Source of the DNA: JAJFUI01 sp039698035
GTDB taxonomy: Bacteria; Planctomycetota; Planctomycetia; Pirellulales; Thermoguttaceae
Assembly: GCA_039698035.1 (NCBI GenBank)
Contig: JBDKSW010000014.1
Span: forward strand, 1-64,000
Direction: 5' to 3'
Length of the DNA stretch: 64,000 nt
Shown here: positions 15,944-25,685 of the stretch, one piece after another
Layout of the letters: each line of letters begins with the position of its first letter
Position numbering within the stretch: the stretch's first letter is position 1
Translations under genes and position numbers: made by a program
The notes under the pieces: model-generated
The model's database searches: none
The model's input: the letters and a program-made list of their open reading frames with translations, nothing else
What the model was told of the DNA's origin: nothing

Positions 15944-18782
15944 GGCTTCGCCTCCTTGAATCGCTGGGCGCGCCGCGGGTCTCCTCGGCGACGCGCTCAA
16001 AGTACTGTCCCACTTGACGGCGATAGCGGGCGGGAACCGCGCCTTCGCTGGCTCCACCGACCGCGTCGGGAACACGGGCCGCTCCGCTGTCGGCGTCATC
16101 CGGGTTCTCGCCGGGAGCGGCCGCGTAAGCTCGACGGCCGGACTGCTGATTGCCACCCGACTGCTGGCTTCGCTCCTCGCCGCCGAGTTCCGGTGGACCG
16201 CCGAACAGGCCCACACGGCCTTGGCTGCCAAAGCCCATGCCGCCCGGACCATTGCCCGCCCCGTTGCCCTGGCCCGTGCCGAAGCCGTTGAGCAGTTGGT
16301 TGAGTGTGTTACTGAGCGAGTCGCAAAGCTGCGGACGGAAGGCGAGCGTCATCCCCTTGCACGCGCCATTCTTGCAATTGTTGCACTCGTTGAGAAATCG
16401 GGCCAAGATGTCGGCGGCATCCTTGGCTTTTTGGTGACCGCGCGTGCCGGCGAACTCGGCCAGTGCGGCTTCGGCCTCAGCCATCGCTTCGGACGCGCCG
16501 CTCTTGCGCACCCGCTTGACGAAGTCTTCGGCCGTCTCTCGCAACGCCTTGAATTCCGACTTGTCGGGCAGCCTATCGACATGCTCCTGAATGTCATCCA
16601 AGAGCCGGGCCAGGGCATCGCGCACCTGACGCTGCTCCTCCTCCAGGTCGCGCATGCGGGCCTTCAACGCCGGGTCGTCCCGCTTGTCATGCCCCTTGAG
16701 CGCGGCAAGCCGATCGGCCAGGTCGCGCTGCCACAGAACGAGCATCACGAAACGGTCCTGATCGGCCATCAGCGGAAAGGCCGCTTCGAGATACCTCAAA
16801 GGCTCGCCGGCCATCTGGTCGTAAAGCTTTCGGGAGGAATCCAGTTGCCGAGCCATCTCGTCGAGCTTCTTGCCCAGCTTGCTGCTGATCAGTCCCCGCT
16901 CGCGTTCAAGACGCTCCAGCTCGGCGGCCATCGCTTCGTTCGTTTTGGCAAGTCGTTCCAGCTCGGGCGTCAACGCCCTGTCGATGTCAAAAGGCAACAA
17001 GCGTTTGGCCGCTTGACGCATCGCCTCGGCCTCCTGCCGCATCGCCTGCCGCAGCTTGGCCAACTCATTGCGCAACTCCTGCTCCGCTTTCTTGTCGGCC
17101 GGTTGCTTCTTCGCCTTCTTACGCAGTTTTTCAACCTGATCGCCGAGCCGCTCCATGCGTCGTCGGGCGTCATCGTATTTTGATAGCAGCATCTCGAGGG
17201 TTTCCTGCGTCTTGAGCAATCGCTGGAACTCCTCCTCGCTGATGATCCGCACGATGGCCACAGTGCTCTCCGAGCCTTTGACGCCGGCCGGGTCGTTGTC
17301 TTCGACGCGGCCAAAGAGCTTGATGACGTCGCCGGGCGCCAAGCCATATCGCCCGAGCGGCAGCACGGTCGGCGCGTCGAACCGCCGCGGCGCCGACGAT
17401 GGCACGGGCAAGTCGGCCGGCAAGGACCGCGAATCGTTTAGGCTGCGGAACAGTTGCAGACGCGAGACGCCGCAATCGTCTTCGGCCGACAGCAGGACCG
17501 GCAGCCCAGCCGATGGCGTGGCCAGCGAAATCCTCGGCGGTTCAAGAAGCCGAACCAGCGGCCGTTCGTCGGGCAGGAGGATGACGTTACCCGAAAACGT
17601 CTGCTGCGACACCTGACCGGCCTCGTCAACGACCCGGCACTCGAACCGCCCATCGCCCGCGATGGTGAACTTGCCCGAGACTTCCCGGCTGCCCGGCTCC
17701 GCAGGCTTCATCGGGATCGAGGTTGCCGGGGGCATCGGCGCATGCGCCTGCTTGGCATCCGCGCCGGCCATGCTGAGTACAATCCGCCCGCCATCGAGCG
17801 GCCGATTGCTCGTCAGAAAGATCTCGACTTGGCTGCCGCGCAGCCCGCTGACGCCATCCTTCGGCAGCAGCCCTTCGTAGGGCGGGCGGCGGGCATAGCC
17901 TGGCTGCGCAATCCGCAGCCGGGCCGTTTCGATCCGTGGGACCGTGATGACGCCCAGGCGATAAACATGGCTCCGAGCGCGGTACGCGCGGACGAAATAT
18001 TCCGTCGGCTCGACGACCTTTGTCAGGACGGTCCGCCATCGGCCGTCGGCCTCGGGGAACATCGGGAGCGGCGGCTCCTGGCCGCCTGCCGACGTGAGCA
18101 CGAGTTCCACCTGGTCCACCGCCGCGCCGTGGACCGCGGCACAAATCTCCAAGTCGCTTCCGTAAATCACGTCGAGCTTATTGCCTGGCGTGACTTCAAA
18201 CTCGGTCCGAGAAAAAGGCGGCGTGTCGGCGTTCGGCCTAGCGAAGCGGTTCCACTGGACCCCGACCATGCCCGGCAAGACGATGGTCAGCGCTCCGACG
18301 ACGGCCGCCAACAGGACGACGGCCGCCAACGCGCGGCGCAGCGGTCGCCAGGGGGCCGCCAGTGAGAGCGACACGTCGGCGGCCGCCCAGGCGGCGTCGT
18401 TCGCCGCCAACGTGGCCAGGCCGGCGCTGAGCGGCGTCGGCAACTCGCCGGCGATTCCATAGCGGCTTTGCTCGAACTCCCAGCCGGTCAGGATGCGGCC
18501 CCGGGCTCGCCCTGCCTCATCCAGGCGGCGGGCCAGCGCGAAGCCCTGCGCGGCGCGCCACGTCAACACAGCCAACATGGCCAAGAGAACCAGGCCGACG
18601 GCAACGGCAGCCCAAAGCGTGGCCGTGCGCCACGCTGGCGGCAACTCCCAAAGCAGATCGAGCCACGCGCCGAGCAAGACGAGCAACAAGGCGGCCGCGA
18701 AGCCCCAGACCGTGGCTGCCGCGAGATGAACGCCGAGCAATCGGCGGCGCAACCGACCAATTTTCGTTTCAACCGTATTCAT
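15936..18782 (-). CDS. DUF4175-like membrane protein with long coiled coil
   Basis: 948 residues. Three hydrophobic segments lie in the first 180 residues (about 18-40, 52-75, 155-175). A large strand-rich periplasmic region follows (about 180-510). Then comes a long Arg/Glu/Leu coiled-coil region (about 520-770, e.g. RRRMERLGDQVEKLRKKAKK) and a Gly/Gln/Asn-rich tail (about 840-910). A Cys group N-E-C-N-N-C-K-N-G-A-C lies near 805-815. This arrangement fits the large DUF4175-type proteins found next to vWA/BatA genes. It starts 18 bases after the vWA gene and overlaps the DUF4159 gene by eight bases. It probably anchors the MoxR/vWA assembly in the membrane; this is inference. Confidence 0.75.
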   Translation of the reverse strand: MNTVETKIGRLRRRLLGVHLAAATVWGFAAALLLVLLGAWLDLLWELPPAWRTATLWAAVAVGLVLLAMLAVLTWRAAQGFALARRLDEAGRARGRILTGWEFEQSRYGIAGELPTPLSAGLATLAANDAAWAAADVSLSLAAPWRPLRRALAAVVLLAAVVGALTIVLPGMVGVQWNRFARPNADTPPFSRTEFEVTPGNKLDVIYGSDLEICAAVHGAAVDQVELVLTSAGGQEPPLPMFPEADGRWRTVLTKVVEPTEYFVRAYRARSHVYRLGVITVPRIETARLRIAQPGYARRPPYEGLLPKDGVSGLRGSQVEIFLTSNRPLDGGRIVLSMAGADAKQAHAPMPPATSIPMKPAEPGSREVSGKFTIAGDGRFECRVVDEAGQVSQQTFSGNVILLPDERPLVRLLEPPRISLATPSAGLPVLLSAEDDCGVSRLQLFRSLNDSRSLPADLPVPSSAPRRFDAPTVLPLGRYGLAPGDVIKLFGRVEDNDPAGVKGSESTVAIVRIISEEEFQRLLKTQETLEMLLSKYDDARRRMERLGDQVEKLRKKAKKQPADKKAEQELRNELAKLRQAMRQEAEAMRQAAKRLLPFDIDRALTPELERLAKTNEAMAAELERLERERGLISSKLGKKLDEMARQLDSSRKLYDQMAGEPLRYLEAAFPLMADQDRFVMLVLWQRDLADRLAALKGHDKRDDPALKARMRDLEEEQRQVRDALARLLDDIQEHVDRLPDKSEFKALRETAEDFVKRVRKSGASEAMAEAEAALAEFAGTRGHQKAKDAADILARFLNECNNCKNGACKGMTLAFRPQLCDSLSNTLNQLLNGFGTGQGNGAGNGPGGMGFGSQGRVGLFGGPPELGGEERSQQSGGNQQSGRRAYAAAPGENPDDADSGAARVPDAVGGASEGAVPARYRRQVGQYFERVAEETRGAPSDSRRRSHD

Positions 18783-18800
18783 CGTTTGCCTTCTCGAGCG

Positions 18801-21143
18801 TCACACCAAGCCGGATCTCCGTCGCAAACTCCAAGCCGCGGCCCAGACGATCAACGCCCCGCTCAGCGTCCACCAGCGATCCCAGGCCATTGTCCGGCTG
18901 GTCCGCTGGGGACGGCTCCGGGCCAGATGTTGATGGAACTGTTGGGCGAGCGCCCCCGAATCGACCGTTTCCAGCACGGCGCCGCCGCTCTCGCGAGCGA
19001 TCATGGCCATGACCGACGGTTGCGCCTTGATGTCGAGCCGCTCGGTCATGCTTTGGCGCACGTCGAACGCCGTGGCCGACGACGAATCCCGCAATTCCGC
19101 ACCCGCGACACGCAGCGAGTAACGCCCCTCGCCAAGCTGCCCGAGACTCACTTGATACTGGCCCGGGCAGCTGCCTTGTGGGACGCAGCCGACAATTCGC
19201 GGGCGTTCGAGCGATCGGCCGCTCAGTTCGACCCGTGGCGGCTCGCCCTTCCAATCGCGGGTTAACAGGGTAGCCGTCACGTTTTCATCCGTGCTGAAAC
19301 TGGTCGAGTCGGTGCGAATCGCCAGCCGCTGCGAAGGCAGCAGCCCCACCTGGCCGACAAGCCAACGGACGAGGCTTTGCCAGAGCGACGCATAGACCCG
19401 TTCCTGCTCTTGGCGGTCCGGCGGCAGGAAGGCCCAACGCCACATGCCGGCGCCCTCGACGACCACCACCCTTCCACCGCCGACCGGCTGGTGACTGATC
19501 ACCGGCGACGGTTTGCCCGACGCATCGACCACGCCGGTGGCCAAGACGACCGAGAGCGCCTGCGCAACCTCGGGCCGAGCCGCGGCGGCCAGCGGCGGCA
19601 AGTCACCGAGCGGGCTCGCGCCGTTCTTGCCCGTCGGCAACCAGTGCAACGCCTGAGCCATGCCGGTCAGTTGCAGGTTGTAGTGCGTCTCGGGCGTTGG
19701 CGTCCAACGGACGGGCATCAACTCTCCGAGTCGCTGACTGATCTGCGAGGTGGGCGCCCCGCGGAAACACACCAGCGAGCCGTCGCTTTCGACAATCCAC
19801 TTGCGAAGCTTCGCCAAGGCCTCGTCCGTCAGAAACGCATCCGTGTTGCGCCCCAGAACCACAACTTGGTAGGGCCTCAGGGCGTCGGCGTCCGAGAGCA
19901 AGCCGGCTGCGTCCTTTTCGATGGTCCACTGCTCCCGGTCGTCGCTTGGCGGTTGCTTCTCGGCGACGGACCGCTTCGGCTCCTTGGCCGCCGACGGCTT
20001 CATGGGGTCTTGATCGCCACGCGACACGGAGCGCCGGGTGTCCGCCCCTTTTTCTTCCGACGGCACGTGGCGCGGAAGCTTCCGCCGCAACAAGCGTCCC
20101 TCGGCAAGCTGTACGACGCTGGTCAGTTGCACCGACGAGTCGTTGGCCAGTGTGCGGACCAGAAACTTCGTATCCCAAGACGGCTTGCCTTCGAGGAGCA
20201 ACATGCGGATTGGCTGATCGATGACGCGCAGGAGCAGCGTGGCCGCGTTGTTCACCGTGGTGGCCTCGCCCGCCAGCGTCTCGGCACGAATCTCGTAGCG
20301 ATACAGCCCGCTCTTGCTCCGCGAGACGTAGAACAGCTCTTCGACCGCGTCGTCGGATTTCAGGGCCACCGCGCGACTCTCGACGAGTTGGTCGTCGACC
20401 CACAACGAGAGCTTGGCCGTCGAGCCTAGCTTGCCGCGCTGCTGGAGTGTGGCGACCACCGGCACGCGTTGGCCGACGAAGGCCAGCTCTTGCGGCTGTT
20501 GAACGGTCACTTCCAGGTCGTTGACTCCGGTGTCGGCCCCAAGGGCCTTGACGTAGACGGGCACGGCCATGGCCCTGGCCTTGGCCGCCGCCTGCCGCAA
20601 CGACTCGGCGCCGCCGGAGTTGTGAATGCCATCGCTGAGCAAGAGAATCGCTTGGCCCTGGGGTCGGTCTTCTTCCAAGGCGGCGAGCAAGGCTGCGGCC
20701 AAATCGGTCGTCGGGCCGTCGGGCGATGCCTTGGCCAGCGCGTCCGGCGAGCATGGCGCCGAGTCGCCGGCAAACCAACGGAGTCGGACCTCGTACTGGT
20801 TCTTCAATCGGGCGGCCACGTCGACGGCGAACGCGGCGGCGGCCTGATAGCGGGTCTTGCCGCCTGGGGCATCGCGCGTCGCCATGCTGGCCGAACGGTC
20901 CGCGAGGACGGTCCACAACGGCTTGCCAGCCGGCGGCGGGATCTGCTCCAACCACGTCGGATTCAGCAGCGCCAGCAACGGCACGGCGGCCGCCAGGCCC
21001 ATCAGGGTCACAACCAACCACCACCGGCCAGCCGGCAGTCGGCGACGGCCTGCGACGGCATACCATGTCAACATGGCGGCGGTTGCCAAGGTCAACGGCG
21101 CCCACAAGGCCAGCGAAATGTAGGGATCAAAAGTGATCTGCAT
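18801..21143 (-). CDS. von Willebrand factor A membrane protein with GATase-like domain
   Basis: 780 residues. Two N-terminal membrane helices (about 8-31 and 43-62) precede a vWA domain with the MIDAS motif DRSAS at 82-86 and ILLLSDGIHNSGG near 165-178. A CARDB-like beta region follows (about 205-310), then a class-I glutamine-amidotransferase-like fold (from about 315; LLLEGKPSWDTKFL, VVVLGRNTDAFL). A membrane helix lies near the C-terminus. This is the usual partner of BatA-type proteins. No ribosome site precedes the ATG; instead a 7-base-pair hairpin lies in the 36-base gap to the batA-like gene, so it may be translated by re-initiation. Confidence 0.85.
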   Translation of the reverse strand: MQITFDPYISLALWAPLTLATAAMLTWYAVAGRRRLPAGRWWLVVTLMGLAAAVPLLALLNPTWLEQIPPPAGKPLWTVLADRSASMATRDAPGGKTRYQAAAAFAVDVAARLKNQYEVRLRWFAGDSAPCSPDALAKASPDGPTTDLAAALLAALEEDRPQGQAILLLSDGIHNSGGAESLRQAAAKARAMAVPVYVKALGADTGVNDLEVTVQQPQELAFVGQRVPVVATLQQRGKLGSTAKLSLWVDDQLVESRAVALKSDDAVEELFYVSRSKSGLYRYEIRAETLAGEATTVNNAATLLLRVIDQPIRMLLLEGKPSWDTKFLVRTLANDSSVQLTSVVQLAEGRLLRRKLPRHVPSEEKGADTRRSVSRGDQDPMKPSAAKEPKRSVAEKQPPSDDREQWTIEKDAAGLLSDADALRPYQVVVLGRNTDAFLTDEALAKLRKWIVESDGSLVCFRGAPTSQISQRLGELMPVRWTPTPETHYNLQLTGMAQALHWLPTGKNGASPLGDLPPLAAAARPEVAQALSVVLATGVVDASGKPSPVISHQPVGGGRVVVVEGAGMWRWAFLPPDRQEQERVYASLWQSLVRWLVGQVGLLPSQRLAIRTDSTSFSTDENVTATLLTRDWKGEPPRVELSGRSLERPRIVGCVPQGSCPGQYQVSLGQLGEGRYSLRVAGAELRDSSSATAFDVRQSMTERLDIKAQPSVMAMIARESGGAVLETVDSGALAQQFHQHLARSRPQRTSRTMAWDRWWTLSGALIVWAAAWSLRRRSGLV

Positions 21144-21154
21144 TACAACAAAGC

Positions 21155-21172
21155 CGCGACTCGCAAGTCGCG
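21155..21172 (-). other. Hairpin between batA-like and vWA genes
   Basis: Perfect stem CGCGACT/AGTCGCG with a CGCA loop (plus strand) in the 36-base gap between the two coding regions, directly ahead of an ATG that lacks a Shine-Dalgarno sequence. No U-tract follows. It may limit translation or mark an mRNA processing site within the operon. Confidence 0.4.
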
Positions 21173-21179
21173 TCCAATC

Positions 21180-23306
21180 CTAGGTGCGGAACGCCAGCAA
21201 CATCGAGATTTCGCCGACGACGCAAACAACACACGCCATGGCAAACCATTTCCAAAAGTCATCGCGGCTTTGGCCTTCGTCCGCCGCGCCGCGATAGGCG
21301 GCCGTTCGGCCGATGGCCAGACGGTCGGTTAGCTCCTTGGACCGCAACGGGTCAGGATCGCTCTCCTCGGCGGGGATTGTCAGTGCCGCGGCGAGAACCG
21401 TTTGGCCATCGCGTTCGACCCGATAAACGCCCGGTGGCCCTGGCGATGTCCAGCGCCATCGCGCTCCGAGGGCCTCGTCGACGAGTTGGCCAAAACCGTC
21501 CACCCGCTCGTGAGGATTCAAAGCTGGGCCGCGAACGTGAAGCCCGGCCGCCGAGCCCGCCTCGACCGGCAGTTGAGCCACTAGCGGATCGCCGCACGCC
21601 AAAGCGCCGCCGCGGTGACCGCGTTCGAGCATCTGCCCGATCAATTCGCTCATCATCGGGACAAACGCGGCCGTTTTCGGCAGGTCGGACGCGGCCAAAT
21701 CGGCGTTCAGGACGGCCAACTGGCCCGCATCGGAAGAGGCGAGCACCAGAGCGGCCGTCCCGTCGTTGTAGGTCGCTAAAATATCCGAATCGAGGCCCGT
21801 ATCGAGCCGCCGCGAGCTGATCCCGCCGGCAAAACGAAGTCGACCCGTCAAGGACGTGAGGTTATCGCCGAAAACCTTAAACGGCGCACTGCCGCGTCGC
21901 ACCGAGGCGAGCACCAGATCGCGGCGGCTCTGGCCCACCGGCGGCGGCAGAAACTCGACGGGCAATTGCAGCCCGCTGCCAGCCGATTCGCACAGCCGCT
22001 TCAGGTTCGTCGCGTCGATCGGCTCCGACGCGACATAGACGATCGGTCGGCCACGTCGCAGCAGATCGGCCAGAAGCTGGATCGTTTCGGGCGAGAGCTT
22101 GCCGGGATGATCCAGCAGGATCAGATGGCTGGCGCTGACGACCGCGCGATCCAACGCCCTCGGATCGAGGCGAGCGACGGCCGGCTCGGCGTTCGCTGCG
22201 CCCTTGGATCGGCCCTTGCCGCCTGTCGGCGCCAAGACGCATTCCAGAAAGAGGCTCGACGTGGGGCGTCGGCCGCCGAGCTGCCGGGTGAGCAAGGCGT
22301 ATTTCGGCGCCGGTCGCCCGTGCAGCACAAACGGGAAGACATTGTCGGCCGGCAGGGCATCGTCAACGCCTGACAGTCGGGCCTCGCCCGGCTGCCAGCC
22401 GATCTGGCGAGAACCGATTTCCTCGGTCAGCGTGGTGACGCGCTGCGCGGGGGCCGTGCCCGACAGCCGCCATCGCAGATCGCCGGCGGACAGTTCAACC
22501 GTCACTTTCCGATCGTTGGGCGAGTAGTTGCCCACATCGACCGCCAGTTGCGTGCTGCCGGAAAGATCGGTCGCGCGGCCTTCGACGCGAAGGATCGCCA
22601 GGTTCGCAAGCGGCTGCCGCGGGGCGACCGACTCGAATTGGATTCGCACATCGGCGGGCAGCGGGCCAAAGTTCGCCCCACCCCAACTGGAACGCTGGAA
22701 GTCGCTCACCAAGACCAACTCCCTGCGCCGGTGATCGTTGGGGCCGGCAGGCGTCAGGAGCCGAGCCGCCTGATCCAAGGCGCGATTGACTTCCAACCGC
22801 TCCGGTCGAACGCGCGCGCGGGCCAACTCGTCCCGCAGCGCGTCGAAATTGGTCGAGGGCACGTCGAACACGGCTTGCGGTCGGACAGCAGCCGTAATCA
22901 GGTCGGCCACCAAGCCGGGCCGATAGCGGAGATATTCGGCCGCCACGGTTCTGGCCCGCTCGATTTGCTCGACTGGTCCAGCACGCGCCGCCATGCTCTG
23001 GCTCACATCCAGCAAGACGACGCGCACGGCGTCACCTTGCTGGAGATCGGAGACCTGACGCGGTTGGCCCCACTGCGGCCGCGCCACCGCGAGAGCGATC
23101 AACAGGATAGCCAGCGTCCTGAGACAGAGCAGGATGATGTCGCGGAGTCGCCGCCAACTGCGCCGCTCGTGAACCGCTTCACGAACAAATCGGATCGTCG
23201 AGAGGGGCATGCGAACGGGCCGTGGACTGGTCAGCCAATGGACCAACACCGGCACGGCGGCCGCCGCCACGCCCAGTACAATCGCCCAAGGATGAAGGAA
23301 CGTCAT
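21180..23306 (-). CDS. BatA-like vWA membrane protein
   Basis: 708 residues. The N-terminal 80 residues match the BatA N-terminal membrane domain (TIGR02226-like): FLHPWAIVLG start, a first helix near 7-26, a basic R-R-S-W-R-R-L-R-D stretch and a second helix near 58-78. A vWA domain follows with DVSQS (100-104), LVLVSDFQRSSW (about 200-211) and later a GATase-like stretch (LILLDHPGKLS). A single helix near 687-704 ends the protein. It lies 72 bases after the DUF58 gene. BatA-type proteins work with MoxR ATPases in envelope or metal-insertion related assembly; the client here is unknown. Confidence 0.88.
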   Translation of the reverse strand: MTFLHPWAIVLGVAAAAVPVLVHWLTSPRPVRMPLSTIRFVREAVHERRSWRRLRDIILLCLRTLAILLIALAVARPQWGQPRQVSDLQQGDAVRVVLLDVSQSMAARAGPVEQIERARTVAAEYLRYRPGLVADLITAAVRPQAVFDVPSTNFDALRDELARARVRPERLEVNRALDQAARLLTPAGPNDHRRRELVLVSDFQRSSWGGANFGPLPADVRIQFESVAPRQPLANLAILRVEGRATDLSGSTQLAVDVGNYSPNDRKVTVELSAGDLRWRLSGTAPAQRVTTLTEEIGSRQIGWQPGEARLSGVDDALPADNVFPFVLHGRPAPKYALLTRQLGGRRPTSSLFLECVLAPTGGKGRSKGAANAEPAVARLDPRALDRAVVSASHLILLDHPGKLSPETIQLLADLLRRGRPIVYVASEPIDATNLKRLCESAGSGLQLPVEFLPPPVGQSRRDLVLASVRRGSAPFKVFGDNLTSLTGRLRFAGGISSRRLDTGLDSDILATYNDGTAALVLASSDAGQLAVLNADLAASDLPKTAAFVPMMSELIGQMLERGHRGGALACGDPLVAQLPVEAGSAAGLHVRGPALNPHERVDGFGQLVDEALGARWRWTSPGPPGVYRVERDGQTVLAAALTIPAEESDPDPLRSKELTDRLAIGRTAAYRGAADEGQSRDDFWKWFAMACVVCVVGEISMLLAFRT

Positions 23307-23378
23307 GGCGTTAGGCCCGCTTGTGTTCGCAACGTCGTCATGTCCTCGCCGCCGACGCCGCAGCCCGAGGAAAATCGG

Positions 23379-24290
23379 CTATCCGGCTCGATCCACCAGA
23401 AACCCTCTCAACGTTTGCAGATACGGAACGCTTGTGGAAACACGCCGATAATCGCAGCCGCCGGCCAGGGCCAACTGACGAACCATCGCCAAATGGGCGC
23501 CAAACCGCTGTTCGTACAGCGTCCTGATGTCGGCCGGCGAGCAATTCACCCGGCCCTCGTTCTCCAGTCCGTCGAACCGATAGGCGACTCCCTCGGGCAG
23601 CCGCTCCTCATTGGGATGAACGATATGCAGCACGACAACGTCCCAGCCCCGATGGCGAAACAGCCGCAAGACGCCAAAGACGTCATCGAGGTCGTCCATC
23701 AGAAAGTCGCTGGCCAACAGCAGCACGCCGCGCCGGCGCGATCGCTCGAACAACTCGCGCAGTGCATGAGCCATTTGCAGGCTCGGTTGCGGATCCAGCG
23801 TCGCGACGATTTCCTGAAGCCGCTCGACGTGCGAGGCGGTCGCGCCGGGCGGAAGCCAATGGCCCAGCGACCCGTTGAGCACGGCCAGACCTACGTGGTC
23901 CTGGCTCCGCGCGATGACTTGCGACATGGCAGTCGTCAGGTATTGGACGTATTCGAGCTTCGACCCGCGTGCATCGCGACGGCTTGCGGCGCCGAAACGC
24001 ATCGACCCGCTCGCATCGATGGCCAGCGTGCAAGCCAAATTGGTTTCCTCTTCGTGCAAGCGCATGAAGGCCTTTCCGGTCCGGGCGAACACCTTCCAAT
24101 CGAGCCGTCGCAAGTCCTCGCCGCCGGTGTACTCTCGAAAGTCGACGAACTCGCCGGCCCCGCCCAACGAGCGCGACTGGTGATAGCCCATGAAAACGCC
24201 TTCAGCCCGGCGTCGGGTCGTGAATCGCATGTGCTCCAACGCCGAGAGCGCGAGGAGATCGAGGAACCGGCTGATCGCGCGGGACGTCAT
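23379..24290 (-). CDS. DUF58 (vWA-like) protein
   Basis: 303 residues from the ATG at 24290, which overlaps the moxR stop codon as ATGA. The diagnostic DUF58 motif R-E-Y-T-G-G-E-D-L-R-R-L-D-W is at 52-65, preceded by YHQSRSLGGAGEF. The vWA-like part follows with DASGS at 92-96, and LLLASDFLMDDLDD supplies the second half of the metal site. No membrane segment is evident. It is the standard partner of MoxR ATPases in this operon type, probably a soluble adaptor. Confidence 0.92.
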   Translation of the reverse strand: MTSRAISRFLDLLALSALEHMRFTTRRRAEGVFMGYHQSRSLGGAGEFVDFREYTGGEDLRRLDWKVFARTGKAFMRLHEEETNLACTLAIDASGSMRFGAASRRDARGSKLEYVQYLTTAMSQVIARSQDHVGLAVLNGSLGHWLPPGATASHVERLQEIVATLDPQPSLQMAHALRELFERSRRRGVLLLASDFLMDDLDDVFGVLRLFRHRGWDVVVLHIVHPNEERLPEGVAYRFDGLENEGRVNCSPADIRTLYEQRFGAHLAMVRQLALAGGCDYRRVSTSVPYLQTLRGFLVDRAG

Positions 24291-25294
24291 GCCGTCACTT
24301 CCTTCAGCAGGTGTGCGATGACATCGGCCGAGCCGACCGAGTCGCCGACGGCCCGATGGTTGACGATGATTCGGTGCCGAAGAATCGGCAGCGCCACGGC
24401 GCGAACGTCCTCGGCCGTCGGCGCCGCGCGGCCCATCAGCAGCGAGCGCGCTTTGGCCGCCAGCACGAGATTTTGCGAACCGCGAGGCCCGGCGCCCCAG
24501 GCCACATAGTCGCGCACGAACTTGCCGCTGCGAGCGTCTTCGGGCCGGCTGAGGCCGCAAAGCCGCACGGCATAGGCCGCCACGTTGGCCGCCACGGGCA
24601 CGGCCAAGACCAAATCGCGGAGCCGCAGGAACTCCTCTTTTTCCAGCGACGCCTTCGGCAGTTCTGGCATCCCGGCCGTTGTTCGCAGCACAATCTCTTC
24701 TTCTTGCGCCGGCGATGGATATCCAATGCGAATCTCCATCATGAACCGGTCCAACTGGGCCTCGGGCAGCGGATAGGTTCCTTCCTGCTCGATCGGATTC
24801 TGTGTGGCCGCCACAAGGAACGGTTCGTCGAGGGCGTAGGTCCTTCCGCCAACCGTCACGTGACGCTCGGCCATGGCTTCCAGCAAGGCCGACTGCGTCT
24901 TGGGCGCGGCCCGGTTGATCTCGTCGGCCAACACCAGGTTGGCGAACACGGGCCCCTGGCGAAAGACCATCGTCGGCCCCTGAGCGTCGGACGCCCGGCC
25001 CAATAGTTCGTAGCCGGTCACGTCGGCCGGCATCAGGTCGGGCGTGAATTGAATGCGGGAGTACTTCCAGCGGAAGGCCGCGGCCAGCGCCTTGACCGTC
25101 AGCGTTTTGGCCAGGCCCGGAACGCCGACCAGCAGGGCGTGCGATCCGCAGAGCGCACAGACCAGCAGTTGGTCGATCACCTCGTCCTGACCAACGACGA
25201 CCTCGTGCAGGGCCTCGCGGATGGTTCGCACCTGCGACGCGAACGACTCGACGCTCTGTCGGGCTGACGCGACACTGTCCTGGGCGGTTGACAT
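24287..25294 (-). CDS. MoxR family AAA+ ATPase
   Basis: 335 residues from the ATG at 25294 (AAGGAG eight bases upstream). Walker A is GVPGLAKT (57-64), Walker B LVLADEIN (about 120-127), sensor 1 ATQNPIEQEGTYPLPEAQLDRF (about 162-183), followed by a C-terminal lid domain. MoxR ATPases act as chaperones for vWA-containing complexes. It is the first gene of a minus-strand operon running through DUF58, batA-like, vWA, DUF4175-like, DUF4159, cytochrome and HEAT genes, and probably the SIMPL gene. The operon is nearly 16 kb long. The promoter should lie in 25295-25400. Confidence 0.93.
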   Translation of the reverse strand: MSTAQDSVASARQSVESFASQVRTIREALHEVVVGQDEVIDQLLVCALCGSHALLVGVPGLAKTLTVKALAAAFRWKYSRIQFTPDLMPADVTGYELLGRASDAQGPTMVFRQGPVFANLVLADEINRAAPKTQSALLEAMAERHVTVGGRTYALDEPFLVAATQNPIEQEGTYPLPEAQLDRFMMEIRIGYPSPAQEEEIVLRTTAGMPELPKASLEKEEFLRLRDLVLAVPVAANVAAYAVRLCGLSRPEDARSGKFVRDYVAWGAGPRGSQNLVLAAKARSLLMGRAAPTAEDVRAVALPILRHRIIVNHRAVGDSVGSADVIAHLLKEVTA

Positions 25295-25684
25295 CGGCTG
25301 TTCTCCTTGGCGAGCACCTCGAAAAACCGCCCCGGTGGGGGCCAGTACCGCCGCGTGGCGACCGACCTCAGAGGAGCGAACGCCCCCCATGCTACTGGCC
25401 AGGCTCGGTCAATGTCAAGCATTTTGCACAGGTCAGCGGAAGAAAGGCAAACTCCTCGCCAGGTGTCACTGCGGAGCGAGAATTCCGTGCCGTGAGACCT
25501 GCGTTGCACCAACAAGATCCTTCGCTGCGATCAGGATGACGCGAAGGTTGGCCCAGCGCAGCAAGCCTGACTTTCCAGTTCTCTCGCACGCCTCCGGTCA
25601 TGGTTCGGCGGCGTGGAATGGCTACTAGGCGTCGGCCCCCCGATTTGCTACCTTGGGTCGTTGCAATCGCCAGAGAACCCAACT
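25295..25684. other. Divergent intergenic region
   Basis: About 390 bases between moxR (minus) and the truncated PGDH-like gene (plus). It must contain the promoter of the moxR operon, but I see no clear pair of boxes. It contains an inverted repeat (25519-25547). Frames through it translate to low-quality sequence and are not credible genes. Confidence 0.4.
25519..25547. repeat. Intergenic inverted repeat sharing a 12-mer with 88-121
   Basis: CCTTCGC (25519-25525) pairs with GCGAAGG (25541-25547). The 15-base loop carries most of the 12-mer TCAGGATGACGC, also found in the palindrome at 88-121. This suggests a dispersed extragenic repeat, although only two copies were noticed here. Confidence 0.4.
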
Positions 25685-25685
25685 C

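Noticed and set aside
13913..16291. Long plus-strand open frame opposite the cytochrome and DUF4159 genes
   Set aside because: Arg/Gly/Ala-rich shadow frame typical of GC-rich DNA; the opposite strand encodes recognisable domains with CxxCH motifs.
25392..25682. Minus-strand 96-residue frame in the moxR/PGDH-like gap
   Set aside because: Its translation crosses the intergenic inverted repeat and has no domain features; it looks like a translated extragenic repeat.
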